From assembly GCA_942159475.1 (NCBI GenBank), contig OW804094.1, positions 24,784,366-24,848,365 of the forward strand: DNA of 64,000 bases. Reading direction: 5' to 3'. Made by a program: the position numbers and the translations under genes. Under the pieces are notes generated by a model. That model was not told the origin of the DNA, did not search any database, and saw nothing but the letters and a program-made list of their open reading frames with translations. Origin of the DNA: Sthenelais limicola. Lineage: Eukaryota; Annelida; Polychaeta; Phyllodocida; Sigalionidae. Shown here piece by piece: positions 46,366 through 55,833 of the stretch; the first letter of the stretch is position 1, and each line of letters begins with the position of its first letter.

Positions 46366-46515
46366 GGTCAGTCCTTCAGAAAATGTACAATTCCCCTTCA
46401 CTAATTCTCTCAAATAACCCACATTTAAGACAGAAATGAGCTTCAAAATGCAGTTTAACATAGCAAAACAGATATAATAAATCAACACGACACCAAATAT
46501 ACTCAGATATATAGG
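46366..46515 (+). mobile_element. Family B fragment (copy 18, subfamily 2)
   Basis: GGGTCAGTCCTTCAGAAAAT through CCAAATATACTCAGATATA, then truncated. Confidence 0.75.
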
Positions 46516-46705
46516 TAGAACACCAAAACTGCACAACAGGTTGATGTACCATAGCAAACAAGTACATGGAGATTTAAAAAATGTGTTATTTTGCAATTTT
46601 GTTACTTGGGAGTTTTCAGGGAATGTTTCCGCATCACAATATCCGAAAATCAGCTTTAAATTATCTTAATCTGGGTTTGGCCTAACATCTACCTAAAGTG
46701 CCTAT

Positions 46706-46942
46706 GGGTCAGATTTTCAGAAAATGTACAATTCATCTTCACTAATCTTCTCAAATAACCCAAATTTCAGACGGAAATAAAGTTCAAAATAGAGTTCAAC
46801 CTATAAACAAACTGATTGCTATAATCAATGTAGTGCCAAATATACTCGAATTTACCTAGTATTGACCAAATTGCAGCCTATTTTTGCAGCATTTACTTAA
46901 TGTGTACAGCTGCCAATTGTACATTTTCTGAAAATCTGACCC
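46706..46942 (+). mobile_element. Family B MITE, copy 19 (subfamily 1)
   Basis: Both ends intact. Confidence 0.85.
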
Positions 46943-47081
46943 CTGTACTAAATGGTGTCTTGTAAAACAAGTAGAGAATAAAACCTCCACGATAAATAAT
47001 CAATTGGTTATGTGTCCTTTCTCTTCTTAGATTTCTGTTCCAAGGTTTACTTGGAACATAGGTAGGGGAGAGCTTCTACAT

Positions 47082-47316
47082 GGGTCAGATTTTCAGAAAA
47101 TGTACAATTGGCAGCTCTACACATTTAGTAAATTCTGCTAAATCAGGCTGCAATTTGGTCAATACTAGGTAAATTCGAGTATATTTGAAATTGCGTTGAT
47201 TCTAGCAAACTGTTTGATTTGGTTGAACGGTATTTTGAACTTTATTTTCGTTTGGAAATTGGGTTATTTGTGAGGATTGGTGAAGTTGAATTGTACATTT
47301 TCTGAAAATCTGACCC
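47082..47316 (-). mobile_element. Family B MITE, copy 20 (subfamily 1)
   Basis: Both ends intact; flanks ACAT and ACGT, a possible mutated 4-bp duplication. Inverted relative to copy 19, 140 bp away. Confidence 0.85.
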
Positions 47317-47511
47317 ACGTAATGTTTGATCACCATTGATCCTAGAAAGTAATCTACCCATCTATTTGTTTGACAGCAATGTACCTAGAAGCAGATTGTA
47401 TGTATTTGATTTGTACAGTCCGACGATCAGCTAACCTTGGGAAATTCGTATCTGAATTAAACCCGTGAGCCTACGTCACAATATGTTTCACCGTGTTGTT
47501 TGACTTGCTGT

Positions 47512-47851
47512 ATAAACATCCTATAAAAAAACGTTTTTTGTTGGAATTATCTTATTTTAGGGATGCCTAGCACTTTAAGTCATAGTAATCCATGTGCCGA
47601 CTTTTAAGACAGTGTATTAGATAATTATATCCTTGCATTTCAAAGGTCATCTTATGGAGTAGATAGTTACTTTACTCGTAATTGTCCTGCCAGAAAAATT
47701 GCAAACTTCATTTCAAACATAAATATATCAAACATAAAATATAGAAACACTTCATGTTTGGCATCATTGGAATCCACTTGATCGCATCCTTTCCGATCTG
47801 ATGAGATCTCAAGTTTCTTGCGACCTGTGACTCTTTTTCTTCAACACATCA
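47512..47851 (+). mobile_element. Family A, copy 16, left-truncated
   Basis: From CCTATAAAAAAACGTTTTTT to TTCTTCAACACATCAC. Confidence 0.65.
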
Positions 47852-47945
47852 CGTTTGGAAACTACTTGACAACTACATCTGGTGTCATAGGTTCAGGGGG
47901 AAGGTCTGGGGGGGTCCCGGAACTGTTGCACGGACGTCGCTAATA

Positions 47946-48183
47946 TGTCAGGTTTTCATAAAATGTATAATTCATTTTCACTAATTCTCTCAAATAACCC
48001 AAATTTCAGACAAAAATAAAGTACAAAAGACAGTTCAACCTAACCAAACAGATTGCTAGAATCAATGCATTGCCAAATATACTCGAGTTTACCTAGTATT
48101 GACCAATTTGCAGCTTAATTTATCAGAATTTACTGAATGTGTACAGCTGCCAAAATGTTGTACATTTTTTAAAGATCTGACCC
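47946..48183 (+). mobile_element. Family B MITE, copy 21 (subfamily 1)
   Basis: ATGTCAGGTTTTCATAAAAT ... AAAGATCTGACCC; diverged ends. Confidence 0.75.
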
Positions 48184-48693
48184 TTATACTCAATCGTGTG
48201 TTACATTTTAGTTGAGATCAATTGTGAAAAGAAAAATGATGAAAAATCAATGTTTGTTTTGTTTATATAGCCTTCTTTTGTCTTGCAATAAGAATTCCGA
48301 TTATGTACCCTAACAAGAGGTAAATGTGAAAGGCAGACCTCAGACAAGAAGACCTCCATTCCTCTCAAACCTGGCTTTAAAACGCCATTACTTTCACTGA
48401 TAGCGTTCTCCCAGCGCTTAAATCTAGAACCAGGTCATGTTTTGATCATAATGCGAGCAGGAAAACATTGCCTCGAGAACAGATGCCTTTCTTTACCATA
48501 TTCCCACGAGGACAGTAGAGATTTAAAGCGTCACGAACAGAGGAATGACGTGAAGGGGACATAATTCGACCTGTTACACTAGCTTCTTGTTTTTATCTTA
48601 GTTCCATTAGAGAGGATGGTATCAAGTCAGTCAGTCAATGTTACAAGGTTGGCCTCGTTACACATGCATACACTTAAACATGACTCTACATGT
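48184..48693. other. Unassigned spacer
   Basis: No recognised feature. Confidence 0.3.
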
Positions 48694-48805
48694 GGGTCAG
48701 ATTTTCAGAAAATGCACACTCTACAGTTCTTCTAGGTATATCTGAGTGTATTTTGTATTGTATTGTATTCATTCAATACATCTGTCTGTTATGCTGAACT
48801 GTTCA
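48694..48805 (-). mobile_element. Family B fragment (copy 22, subfamily 2)
   Basis: GGGTCAGATTTTCAGAAAAT then a deletion; retains TATATCTGAGTGTATTTTGT and stops at about TGCTGAACTG. GTTTGCAATATTTCTGGGTG at about 48864 is a short family A scrap next to it. Confidence 0.7.
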
Positions 48806-48961
48806 ATGGCTCAGGTAGAAGGTTTCTATATTTTGTGTATGAAATGTTTATGTTTGAAACAAAGTTTGCAATATTTCTGGGTGGGCGACCAATCTCAACA
48901 GAAAGAACCAGTTAAAGCTGCATTCCCAGCTAATTTCTATACAAATCTCAGTTTTCACTTG

Positions 48962-49746
48962 TTAAAGAGATAAACCACTGTCATATGCACTGCTGCAGGC
49001 GGGAGTTCAAGGAACCACGGACTTGTAATTCTCATTACAAGTCCGTGAGGGAACTAATGCATGAAAAATAAGGAGTGACAATAATTTTTTCAAACTTCGT
49101 CTTGAGAAAGAAGGTGGTTGGGGGATAACAAAAAGCAAAAAAAATGGATCTCAGCTTATTTTCTTTTCATTCTAGAGACCACCAAAGTTTAGTATTGAAG
49201 TATGTGGGGAAAATGGATATTTTCTCAGTTTTTTAAAGATTTCAGACAGACAAATAACATTTTTCAGTTGAAATGTCTTCTAAACATAGCCACTATACAG
49301 GTTTACCCTCATGCATGAAAGAACGGGGTATCAATATAATTTTGAAAGATATTATTTACCATTGAAAATCTTCAATATTCCTGTTTTTAACTCATCGGGA
49401 TGCAGATTCAGTTGAATAACTTTTTAAAAAAGTTGGTGACCCCCATTTTTTATTGCTTGAAAGGGTAAAGCAATATGTTAGCTATGTCTATAGAGATTTT
49501 TAGGAAAAAGTTATTTTCAGTTTTTTTTTAAATACTGAAAAATCGAAAAAAAATGTCCTTTTCTCATAGACTTCTATAGTGAACAACCCTAAATGTCAGG
49601 GCTCCCTGAAATAAAAACTAACCCGGTGACATATTGTTTTTATTGGCTTTTTGAATTCACATAACCTTGTTCTTTCACAGGGCAAAGTTTAAACAAAATG
49701 TTATTTTCAGTTTTTTTCCCAGTTGAACTGTGGTTTATCTCTTTAA
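48962..49746. mobile_element. Element H1 (TTAA-bounded, 785 bp)
   Basis: TTAAAGAGATAAACCACTG at the left and CTGTGGTTTATCTCTTTAA at the right. Non-coding, with A/T homopolymers and phrases such as CTTCTATAG and TTATTTTCAG. Its right TTAA is shared with H2. Confidence 0.75.
49016..49047. repeat. Perfect 14-bp hairpin inside H1
   Basis: CACGGACTTGTAAT and ATTACAAGTCCGTG around a TCTC loop; fully paired. Confidence 0.85.
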
Positions 49747-50857
49747 AGGCAAACGCTACTATCTAGTGGAAAATGAAAGTAAATGTCATTTTTCTGAAAC
49801 TTTGAAATTTGATTCTTGAAGTGTTTCTGGTCATAAAGATGGAAAAAAATCAATGGGTCAGCATACTCAATTTTTAATTAGAGTGCTTCAAAAGTTGGTA
49901 TCTCAAAAGAACCAATGAGGATCAAAAGGGGGGCTCATTTTGGAGTACCTTGACTTCATAGTTCATATTTGCTATCTATATTCCCTCAATTTAAGTAAGG
50001 TTAACAGTTTTAGAGAGAGTATTATTTTGCCAATAATTCTATGCCTCTTTTTTATAGAATGCATGGTTATTTTTATTCTGAAAACAAAAAATATGAAATG
50101 CAAATTTTAAATTAAAACCTCGAAAAAACGCACTTTTTTTTCACTAATTTAATAAAAACATTTTTTTTCTCTCTCATCGAAATTAAATGTCATTTTTCTG
50201 ATTCTTTAGTATATGGTTCTTGAAGTATGTGTGTTCATAAAACTGAAAAAAAAATAATGGGTCACCGTGCTAGTTTCTGAATTATGGGGCTTTGAAACAT
50301 GGCATGACAACCAAAAAATCTGCTGTTTCAATGTGTTCTATGTTTACTAAACATGTCTATTTCAAACAGCTACAATTATTTTTTTAGCGTGATGACATAC
50401 ATTTTTTTCCCTATATATGTGTAGAATATTACCTGCACTATATGTGTAGAAAATTTTGGGACATTAGGAGTTTTCATTTTTGTTTTATTCCCAAAACCGT
50501 GAAAGAAAAATGCAGCACTTCCCAATAGACTTGCATACTAAATGGGTACAACTGAGGGTACCCACAGTTAGCTCAGTTCCCCAAACATGTCTATTTCAGA
50601 CAGCTATAACAAATAATCTAACTCGATGACATATGTTTATTTTCCTTTTAATATGTAGTATATAACCTGCATTATATGTGTAGAAAGTTTTGGGACAGTA
50701 GGAGTAGCCATTAATTGTTTGTTTTATACTATAAAACATGAAAAAATGGGCCGTTTCCTCATAGACTGCAGTGCTAAAGCAATAGTACGTAAAATGCCCG
50801 TATATTTGGTATATGGAAAAGGGGGGCGTGGCAGTGAATAGTAGCGTTTGCCTTTAA
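49743..50857. mobile_element. Element H2 (TTAA-bounded, 1.1 kb)
   Basis: TTAAAGGCAAACGCTACTAT at the left, ATAGTAGCGTTTGCCTTTAA at the right, exact inverted copies of 20 bp. The interior shows an approximate internal duplication (CCTGCA(C/T)TATATGTGTAGAAA, then TTTTGGGACA-TAGGAGT at about 50431-50470 and 50658-50705). No ORF of note. Confidence 0.8.
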
Positions 50858-51284
50858 GCTAACTAATACACTGCCCCACCTTATCCCAATTGTTTAGGTT
50901 TCTTTCTTAAGGTTGGAGTTTAATATTTGAGAAGAAATACTCGTCCTCCCGTACTGGTGGTCATGGGTGTGACCTCCTTAGACTTGTTCCTTTCTGATAG
51001 GTGCCATGCATGCGTTAACAGAGAAAAATCGTTGGCAGAAAGAGAGAAACATGGGGCTTGGCTTGGCACAGAGGCGCCACTATGTGTCCATTCAGTGCAT
51101 CTACAGAACTGTGATGATGGCTTCTATACATATCCCTGTGTGTCCCCGATCGTAAAATCACAGAATTTAGACATTTATTTTACTTTTCATTGAAAAAGAG
51201 ATAGATAATATTGAGTTTGGGAACTAATATGAATGTAATTCCAGAAGAACCACTCAATCTTAATTCCTGGGATTGCAGCTTTAA

Positions 51285-52079
51285 GTACTCAGACTCATTA
51301 CTTGTAACATGGTATTGGACATGTGTGATTCCAATATTGTCCCAAGGAATAACAACAGTAGGAGTCGAGGGTCGAAATGGTAAAAAATGACTAATTTTGG
51401 CATCGTTTGGAGAGATATCAAATATAGGGAAACATCTTGGCTTTAATCAGAATGATAGACCTCCAAGATTATTTCATGAGGCTGATGTCCAAATTCATTT
51501 GATTATATGATGTATTGTAAATATTAAATTCTCAAATAACTGGCTCTAGGAAGAAATTAAATTAAATTAAACTAATGTAAATTCAATTGGAGTACTAGTT
51601 AAATTGCTCATATAGCCCAAAATATGGCCAGAGTGATGACATTACCTAATAACAGAGCATAGTTATGCTTAGTTGGTTGCCATGGTTACATCAATGATTT
51701 CAATTAAAAAAAGCAATTCAAATCTCAAGTATGGCCCTAAAATTATAAGTATACCAAATTATAAGTTACACATTTCAGATTAAAGGGTTGAATTTTATAT
51801 TTCTACATGTGTCCATGTCATGGGCCTTATCTAGTGCAATTACCTATAGTACATTACAGGCGCGTTGTCATGGCGACGCAAGTTTGGTGGCGCAAGTTTG
51901 CCGACGCAAGGTTGCAGCAACTCGTCCAAGACATGATTCACAATAAAAACAGTGGAGAACAGGTAACACGAGAATATTTGTGGCCTTCTACCTGCTGCTG
52001 CAGTCTACATTTGTTAACAGGTTTAGAAATTAACCAGCAAAACTAACTAACACATTCAATAGGTAATAAGAAACATGAT
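51285..52079. other. Unassigned spacer
   Basis: CGCAAGTTTG-GGCGCAAGTTTGCC local duplication at about 51877-51905. The frame at 51807-52046 has no motif. Confidence 0.35.
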
Positions 52080-52147
52080 AATACAATAAATCACTTTGGA
52101 AAATCTATTTTAGCGACTTGTGACTTATTTTCCTGGGACGCAGCACA
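52080..52147 (-). mobile_element. Family A end fragment
   Basis: AAATCACTTTGGAAAATCTA ... TTCCTGGGACGCAGCAC. Confidence 0.55.
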
Positions 52148-52499
52148 TTCGCCTACACCCTCAACGGTTCTTAGGGGTTATTATTCAAACCAAATACCTC
52201 AATTAGCCTAAACTAAAACTAAAATGATCAATGTTTCCTCTGAATCCAGAATTTTCAGGAAATTCAGAAATATCTTACCCATCATTGTTTCACAACCCAA
52301 AAAGCCCACAAAGGAATTTATTTGCATTAACACACCCGAAGAAAAGTAATAAAACCTTTTACTCAACGAATAAAAAATACTTAGAGCAACTTTTCCATTA
52401 AAAAATATGAAACTTGACTTCTTAATTAGACGTGATGGAAACCCATCATTGGAAATATTTTTGGAAAGTTTTTCTTAATTATCTTGAGATTTCGATCAT
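52148..52499. other. Unassigned spacer
   Basis: No recognised feature. Confidence 0.3.
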
Positions 52500-52733
52500 G
52501 GGTCAGATTTTCAGAAAATTTAAAATTGGCAGCTATACACATTTAGTAAATTTTGCTAAATTAGGCTGCAATTTGGCCAATACTAGGTAAATTCTACTAT
52601 ATTCCGCATTGCATTGATTCTAGCAATCTGTTTGGTTAGGTTGAACTGTATTTTGAACTTTATTCTCGTCTGAAATTTGGGTTATTTGAGAGGATTGGTG
52701 AAGTGAATTGTACATTTTCTGAAAATCTGGCCC
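52500..52733 (-). mobile_element. Family B MITE, copy 23 (subfamily 1)
   Basis: GGGTCAGATTTTCAGAAAAT ... CTGAAAATCTGGCCC. TCAT directly outside both ends supports a 4-bp target duplication. Confidence 0.85.
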
Positions 52734-52864
52734 TCATATTGTTCTTCTTATTCCCCCAGCGCCATTGGTGACGGTCATCCTTTAAAAGGCAAAAAGCTGA
52801 TCGTGACAAGTGTTAAGAGGAAACCAAGGCCGACAATGAGAAAGACTCCGTGAAAGCATCATGG

Positions 52865-53099
52865 GGGTCAGATTTTCAGAAAATGTACAATCTACGGTTC
52901 TACACATCTATCAAATTCTGCAAAATTAGAGTGAAAAGTGATAAATTCTATGTATATCTGAGTGTATTCTGTATTATATTTATTCAATAAATCTTTTCCT
53001 TCGTGTTGAACTGTATTTTGAACCTGATTTTCGTCTTAAATTTGGGTTATTTGAGAAGATTGTTGAAGGACAATTGTACATTTTCAAAAAATCTGACCC
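52865..53099 (-). mobile_element. Family B MITE, copy 24 (subfamily 2)
   Basis: GGGTCAGATTTTCAGAAAAT ... TCAAAAAATCTGACCC. Confidence 0.85.
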
Positions 53100-53550
53100 A
53101 TGAGTAAGAAAGCTAGGCTCTTTCATTACATTTCCCACTCTTTTTGTTCTTTCTGTTGAGATCGGTCGCTTGGACGAAAGAAAGGGAAAACTGTCAGCTT
53201 TTCATTTCCTTCTAATTTACTCATAAGCTATTGTTAATTGCAAGAATAATGGAATTACACCGAGCACAAATCCTTTTCCACACAGGATTTTGTTGTTAGA
53301 CTTAAATAAAATTATTTCATTGTTTTTTCTGAATTCTCATTTTGAGGTATGATTTGGTGAATGTATGTCAAAATATGGTAACTGGGGTCAATTTACGTAC
53401 GTCTTTCATAAAAGGTTTGTTTTATTTTCATCATAATATTATTCGGCTTTTAGACCACACCCGATAGCTTTCACTGGAATCACGGTCGTACACTCTTCCC
53501 CTAGTAAGGCCATTGCACCTTTGCATGTTATATCTATATTAAATACATGT
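53100..53550. other. Unassigned spacer
   Basis: No recognised feature. Confidence 0.3.
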
Positions 53551-53717
53551 ATAATGTGTCACAGGAGAATGAGTCACAAGTCGCAAAATTGTATATTTTT
53601 CAAAGTGTTTTATCCACAAGATGTCTGTGTAGGAATGTTCGTTGGGGTATCGCTTTCAGCCTTATGAATACATGTACAAAATTGCAACTTATGACTCATT
53701 TTCCTGAAACACATTAC
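53551..53717 (+). mobile_element. Family A deletion derivative, 167 bp
   Basis: Both TIRs are present (GTGTCACAGGAGAATGAGTC ... TCCTGAAACACATTAC) but most of the interior is gone. Confidence 0.75.
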
Positions 53718-54383
53718 AAATCATCAATGAATTAATCAAATTAAAGGTCCCTGAATTGAGGAACCGAGTCAAATTTAATCCTATTCTATTACTCTAAACG
53801 CCATCGTGTCCTGCTACACTTTTTATTTGCATTTAATAAATTGATTTTTGGCCAGGCGATCCATGGGGACGAAATGCCTATACGGACTGCTCTCTGAACT
53901 CTGGAAACTAATTTCATAATATAATATCTTGGTAAGAAGAAACTCTTTGAAGAAAGTCTGTATCCTTTTTTATTCATGATTACATTTTTGCGAATACGTC
54001 TCCCTATCTTAACCTTCTGTGATCACTATTTACTTGAATTGGTTTTTTGTTTTTTGTTTGTTTTTGCAACATGTTTATCTATTCCTTTCCAGCCTTCTTG
54101 AATTGTGATGTGTTCCAGGAAAATGATTCATAAGTCGCAAAATGGATATTACTTTTTAGTAATTTATTCATAAGATATCTTTGTTGGAATATTCTAATTC
54201 TTGGGGTGCTTAATGTTGCTAGTGATATTAATACATGTACAAAATCTCAAGCCAATGTGTTAAATATATCTATGCTTTTGAATGAAACGTATCGCAGCAG
54301 CGAAACTTTCTGTGTCAATAAACACGTTTAGAAAAAATAATTTCTAAGGTCATCTTATGAAGTATATTTAAGTACTTTATTAG

Positions 54384-54520
54384 TCATTATAAGACGGAAA
54401 CACAGATTTTAATTAAGTTGCTTTTATTTTCGTAGTGGGGAAGGTATGATTTTATAAGATATATAGATCACTTTCAGGAATAGTCAATGTCTGTTGAGAT
54501 TGTCGTACACGTCTGAACAA
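54384..54520 (-). repeat. Split direct repeat B2 (outer 3' end)
   Basis: 137 bp, identical to B1 at 54721-54857. Forms the element's terminus at the junction TTATTAG / TCATTATAAG. The 38 bp between it and A2 (54521-54558) is not repeated at the 5' end. Confidence 0.9.
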
Positions 54521-54558
54521 TGTTCCTTCATTTATGATAGTTTTTAGGGAGGTGGGCG

Positions 54559-54720
54559 GGAACAAAATTTTTTCCCTGTTGACGATGGGAATATGGAGGC
54601 GTGAGAGGACGTCTGAGTGAACGTGACAGTTTGTGTGACGTAGTGGTGTGACGTGAGTCTGAGTGAAAATCGTTCTCCCGCCATAATGACTGAGAATTAT
54701 TCAAGAGAACAATTCCCTAA
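54559..54720 (-). repeat. Split direct repeat A2 (internal)
   Basis: 162 bp, one C/T difference from A1 (59666-59827). It abuts B1 directly; the B1-A2 junction (CCCTAA/TCATTATAAG on the plus strand) mimics the joint of a circularised element, as the split-repeat replication model expects. Confidence 0.9.
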
Positions 54721-54857
54721 TCATTATAAGACGGAAACACAGATTTTAATTAAGTTGCTTTTATTTTCGTAGTGGGGAAGGTATGATTTTATAAGATATA
54801 TAGATCACTTTCAGGAATAGTCAATGTCTGTTGAGATTGTCGTACACGTCTGAACAA
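54721..54857 (-). repeat. Split direct repeat B1 (internal)
   Basis: 137 bp, begins 14 bp beyond the YR stop codon; identical copy of B2. Confidence 0.9.
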
Positions 54858-54871
54858 GTCCCAAACCTCGT

Positions 54872-55825
54872 TCATAGTTGGAGAAAGGCTCTATGGACTG
54901 AGGTAGTTTGTGATGGTGTGGGCGTCAGATATGACGAGACTGCGTCAGTACGCCAGGTTCCGTGAGATTTGACGTCTTGGATGGAAGCCCCTTTAGTGTG
55001 GAAGGCAAAATAAGCCCCACCTCGACGCAGCGAATGTAGAGAATTTGCTGACGGGTCAGCACCCACGATGGTGAGCAGTTCACGCCACTGCCTAGCAAAG
55101 AAGGTGGTGGTCATCGTATTTCCATCATAGAAGGTAAAGAGGGGATCCTCCATCCTCGTCCTTCTTGATGCCAGACGGTGGGCGTGAAATGCATGAACTG
55201 GGCAGAAGATATTGCTGAGTCTGAGGAGAGAGATTATTGTGGGGGTTGCAGAGACTTGCATCGTTTTGGACCACTTGACGTCGATGAGGAGCCTATCATG
55301 AGTGACTCTTAGGTCCCCAAATGTGAGGTGTCTTGATGAATCAAACTGGCTGACTGATCTAGGAGCCAGGTTCGATTGACGCAGGAAGGCCTCGAACATC
55401 AGGATTATGGCCAGAGATATATGAGTTGGATAGGGACGAGAGGCCGCGGCCGATAAGCACGCCGCAACGATTTGTGGCGTCACTGGCAGCTTAGGAGAAG
55501 GAATATGACGTACAGTGAGCTGTATTCCTCTGATGGCGTTGGCAACTCTAGTGTCGTTGAATGGTTTGACGTCGAGGTTGGAAGCTTTATAGAATGAGCG
55601 GAGGAGGCTGAGAGAGTTGGCAATCGTGGGAGGAGCAGAACCGTTAAGTCGCAGGTATTCAGCAAACCAGCAAATGTGGCGTGGTGACGGTCTTTTGTAG
55701 TTGATATGAAGGTGAGAACAGAACGCCAGGAATAGTGTAGCCGCAGAGTCCCTATTCTTGACCGTGCCTGGACGAAGAGCAGAACGTTGCCTCTGTTGAG
55801 CTGCTCTCGCTAGCCTGGCCGCCAT
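54872..55825 (-). CDS. Tyrosine recombinase (YR) of the DIRS-order element
   Basis: 317 residues. In DIRS-order elements this enzyme inserts a circular DNA copy into the genome by site-specific-type strand exchange. An N-terminal helical DNA-binding (SAM-like) region spans about 1-110 and the catalytic domain about 120-305. Visible catalytic set: Arg149 in FEAFLRQSN, a candidate Lys184/187 in VKWSKT, His264 and Arg267 in HSLRRGGA, His288/Trp291 in SHGTW, and nucleophile Tyr299 in VSSYL. The set is complete, so activity is plausible. The ATG (55825-55823) lies 8 bases after the RT stop in a different frame, and its own frame closes just upstream with TAA, so this start is well bounded. Translation by termination-reinitiation or from a separate or spliced RNA is inferred. 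Confidence 0.93.
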   Translation of the reverse strand: MAARLARAAQQRQRSALRPGTVKNRDSAATLFLAFCSHLHINYKRPSPRHICWFAEYLRLNGSAPPTIANSLSLLRSFYKASNLDVKPFNDTRVANAIRGIQLTVRHIPSPKLPVTPQIVAACLSAAASRPYPTHISLAIILMFEAFLRQSNLAPRSVSQFDSSRHLTFGDLRVTHDRLLIDVKWSKTMQVSATPTIISLLRLSNIFCPVHAFHAHRLASRRTRMEDPLFTFYDGNTMTTTFFARQWRELLTIVGADPSANSLHSLRRGGAYFAFHTKGASIQDVKSHGTWRTDAVSSYLTPTPSQTTSVHRAFLQL

Positions 55826-55833
55826 TGAATTAC

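Larger units (their letters stand above)
48912..51284 (+). mobile_element. Family I element, copy 4, host of a TTAA nest
   Basis: Left end TTAAAGCTGCATTCCCAGCT, right end reading CCTGGGATTGCAGCTTTAA, so the TIR is TTAAAGCTGCA-TCCCAG. The I sequence is 48912-48961 plus 50858-51284; the middle is occupied by H1 and H2. The frame at 50927-51193 is unsupported. Confidence 0.6.
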
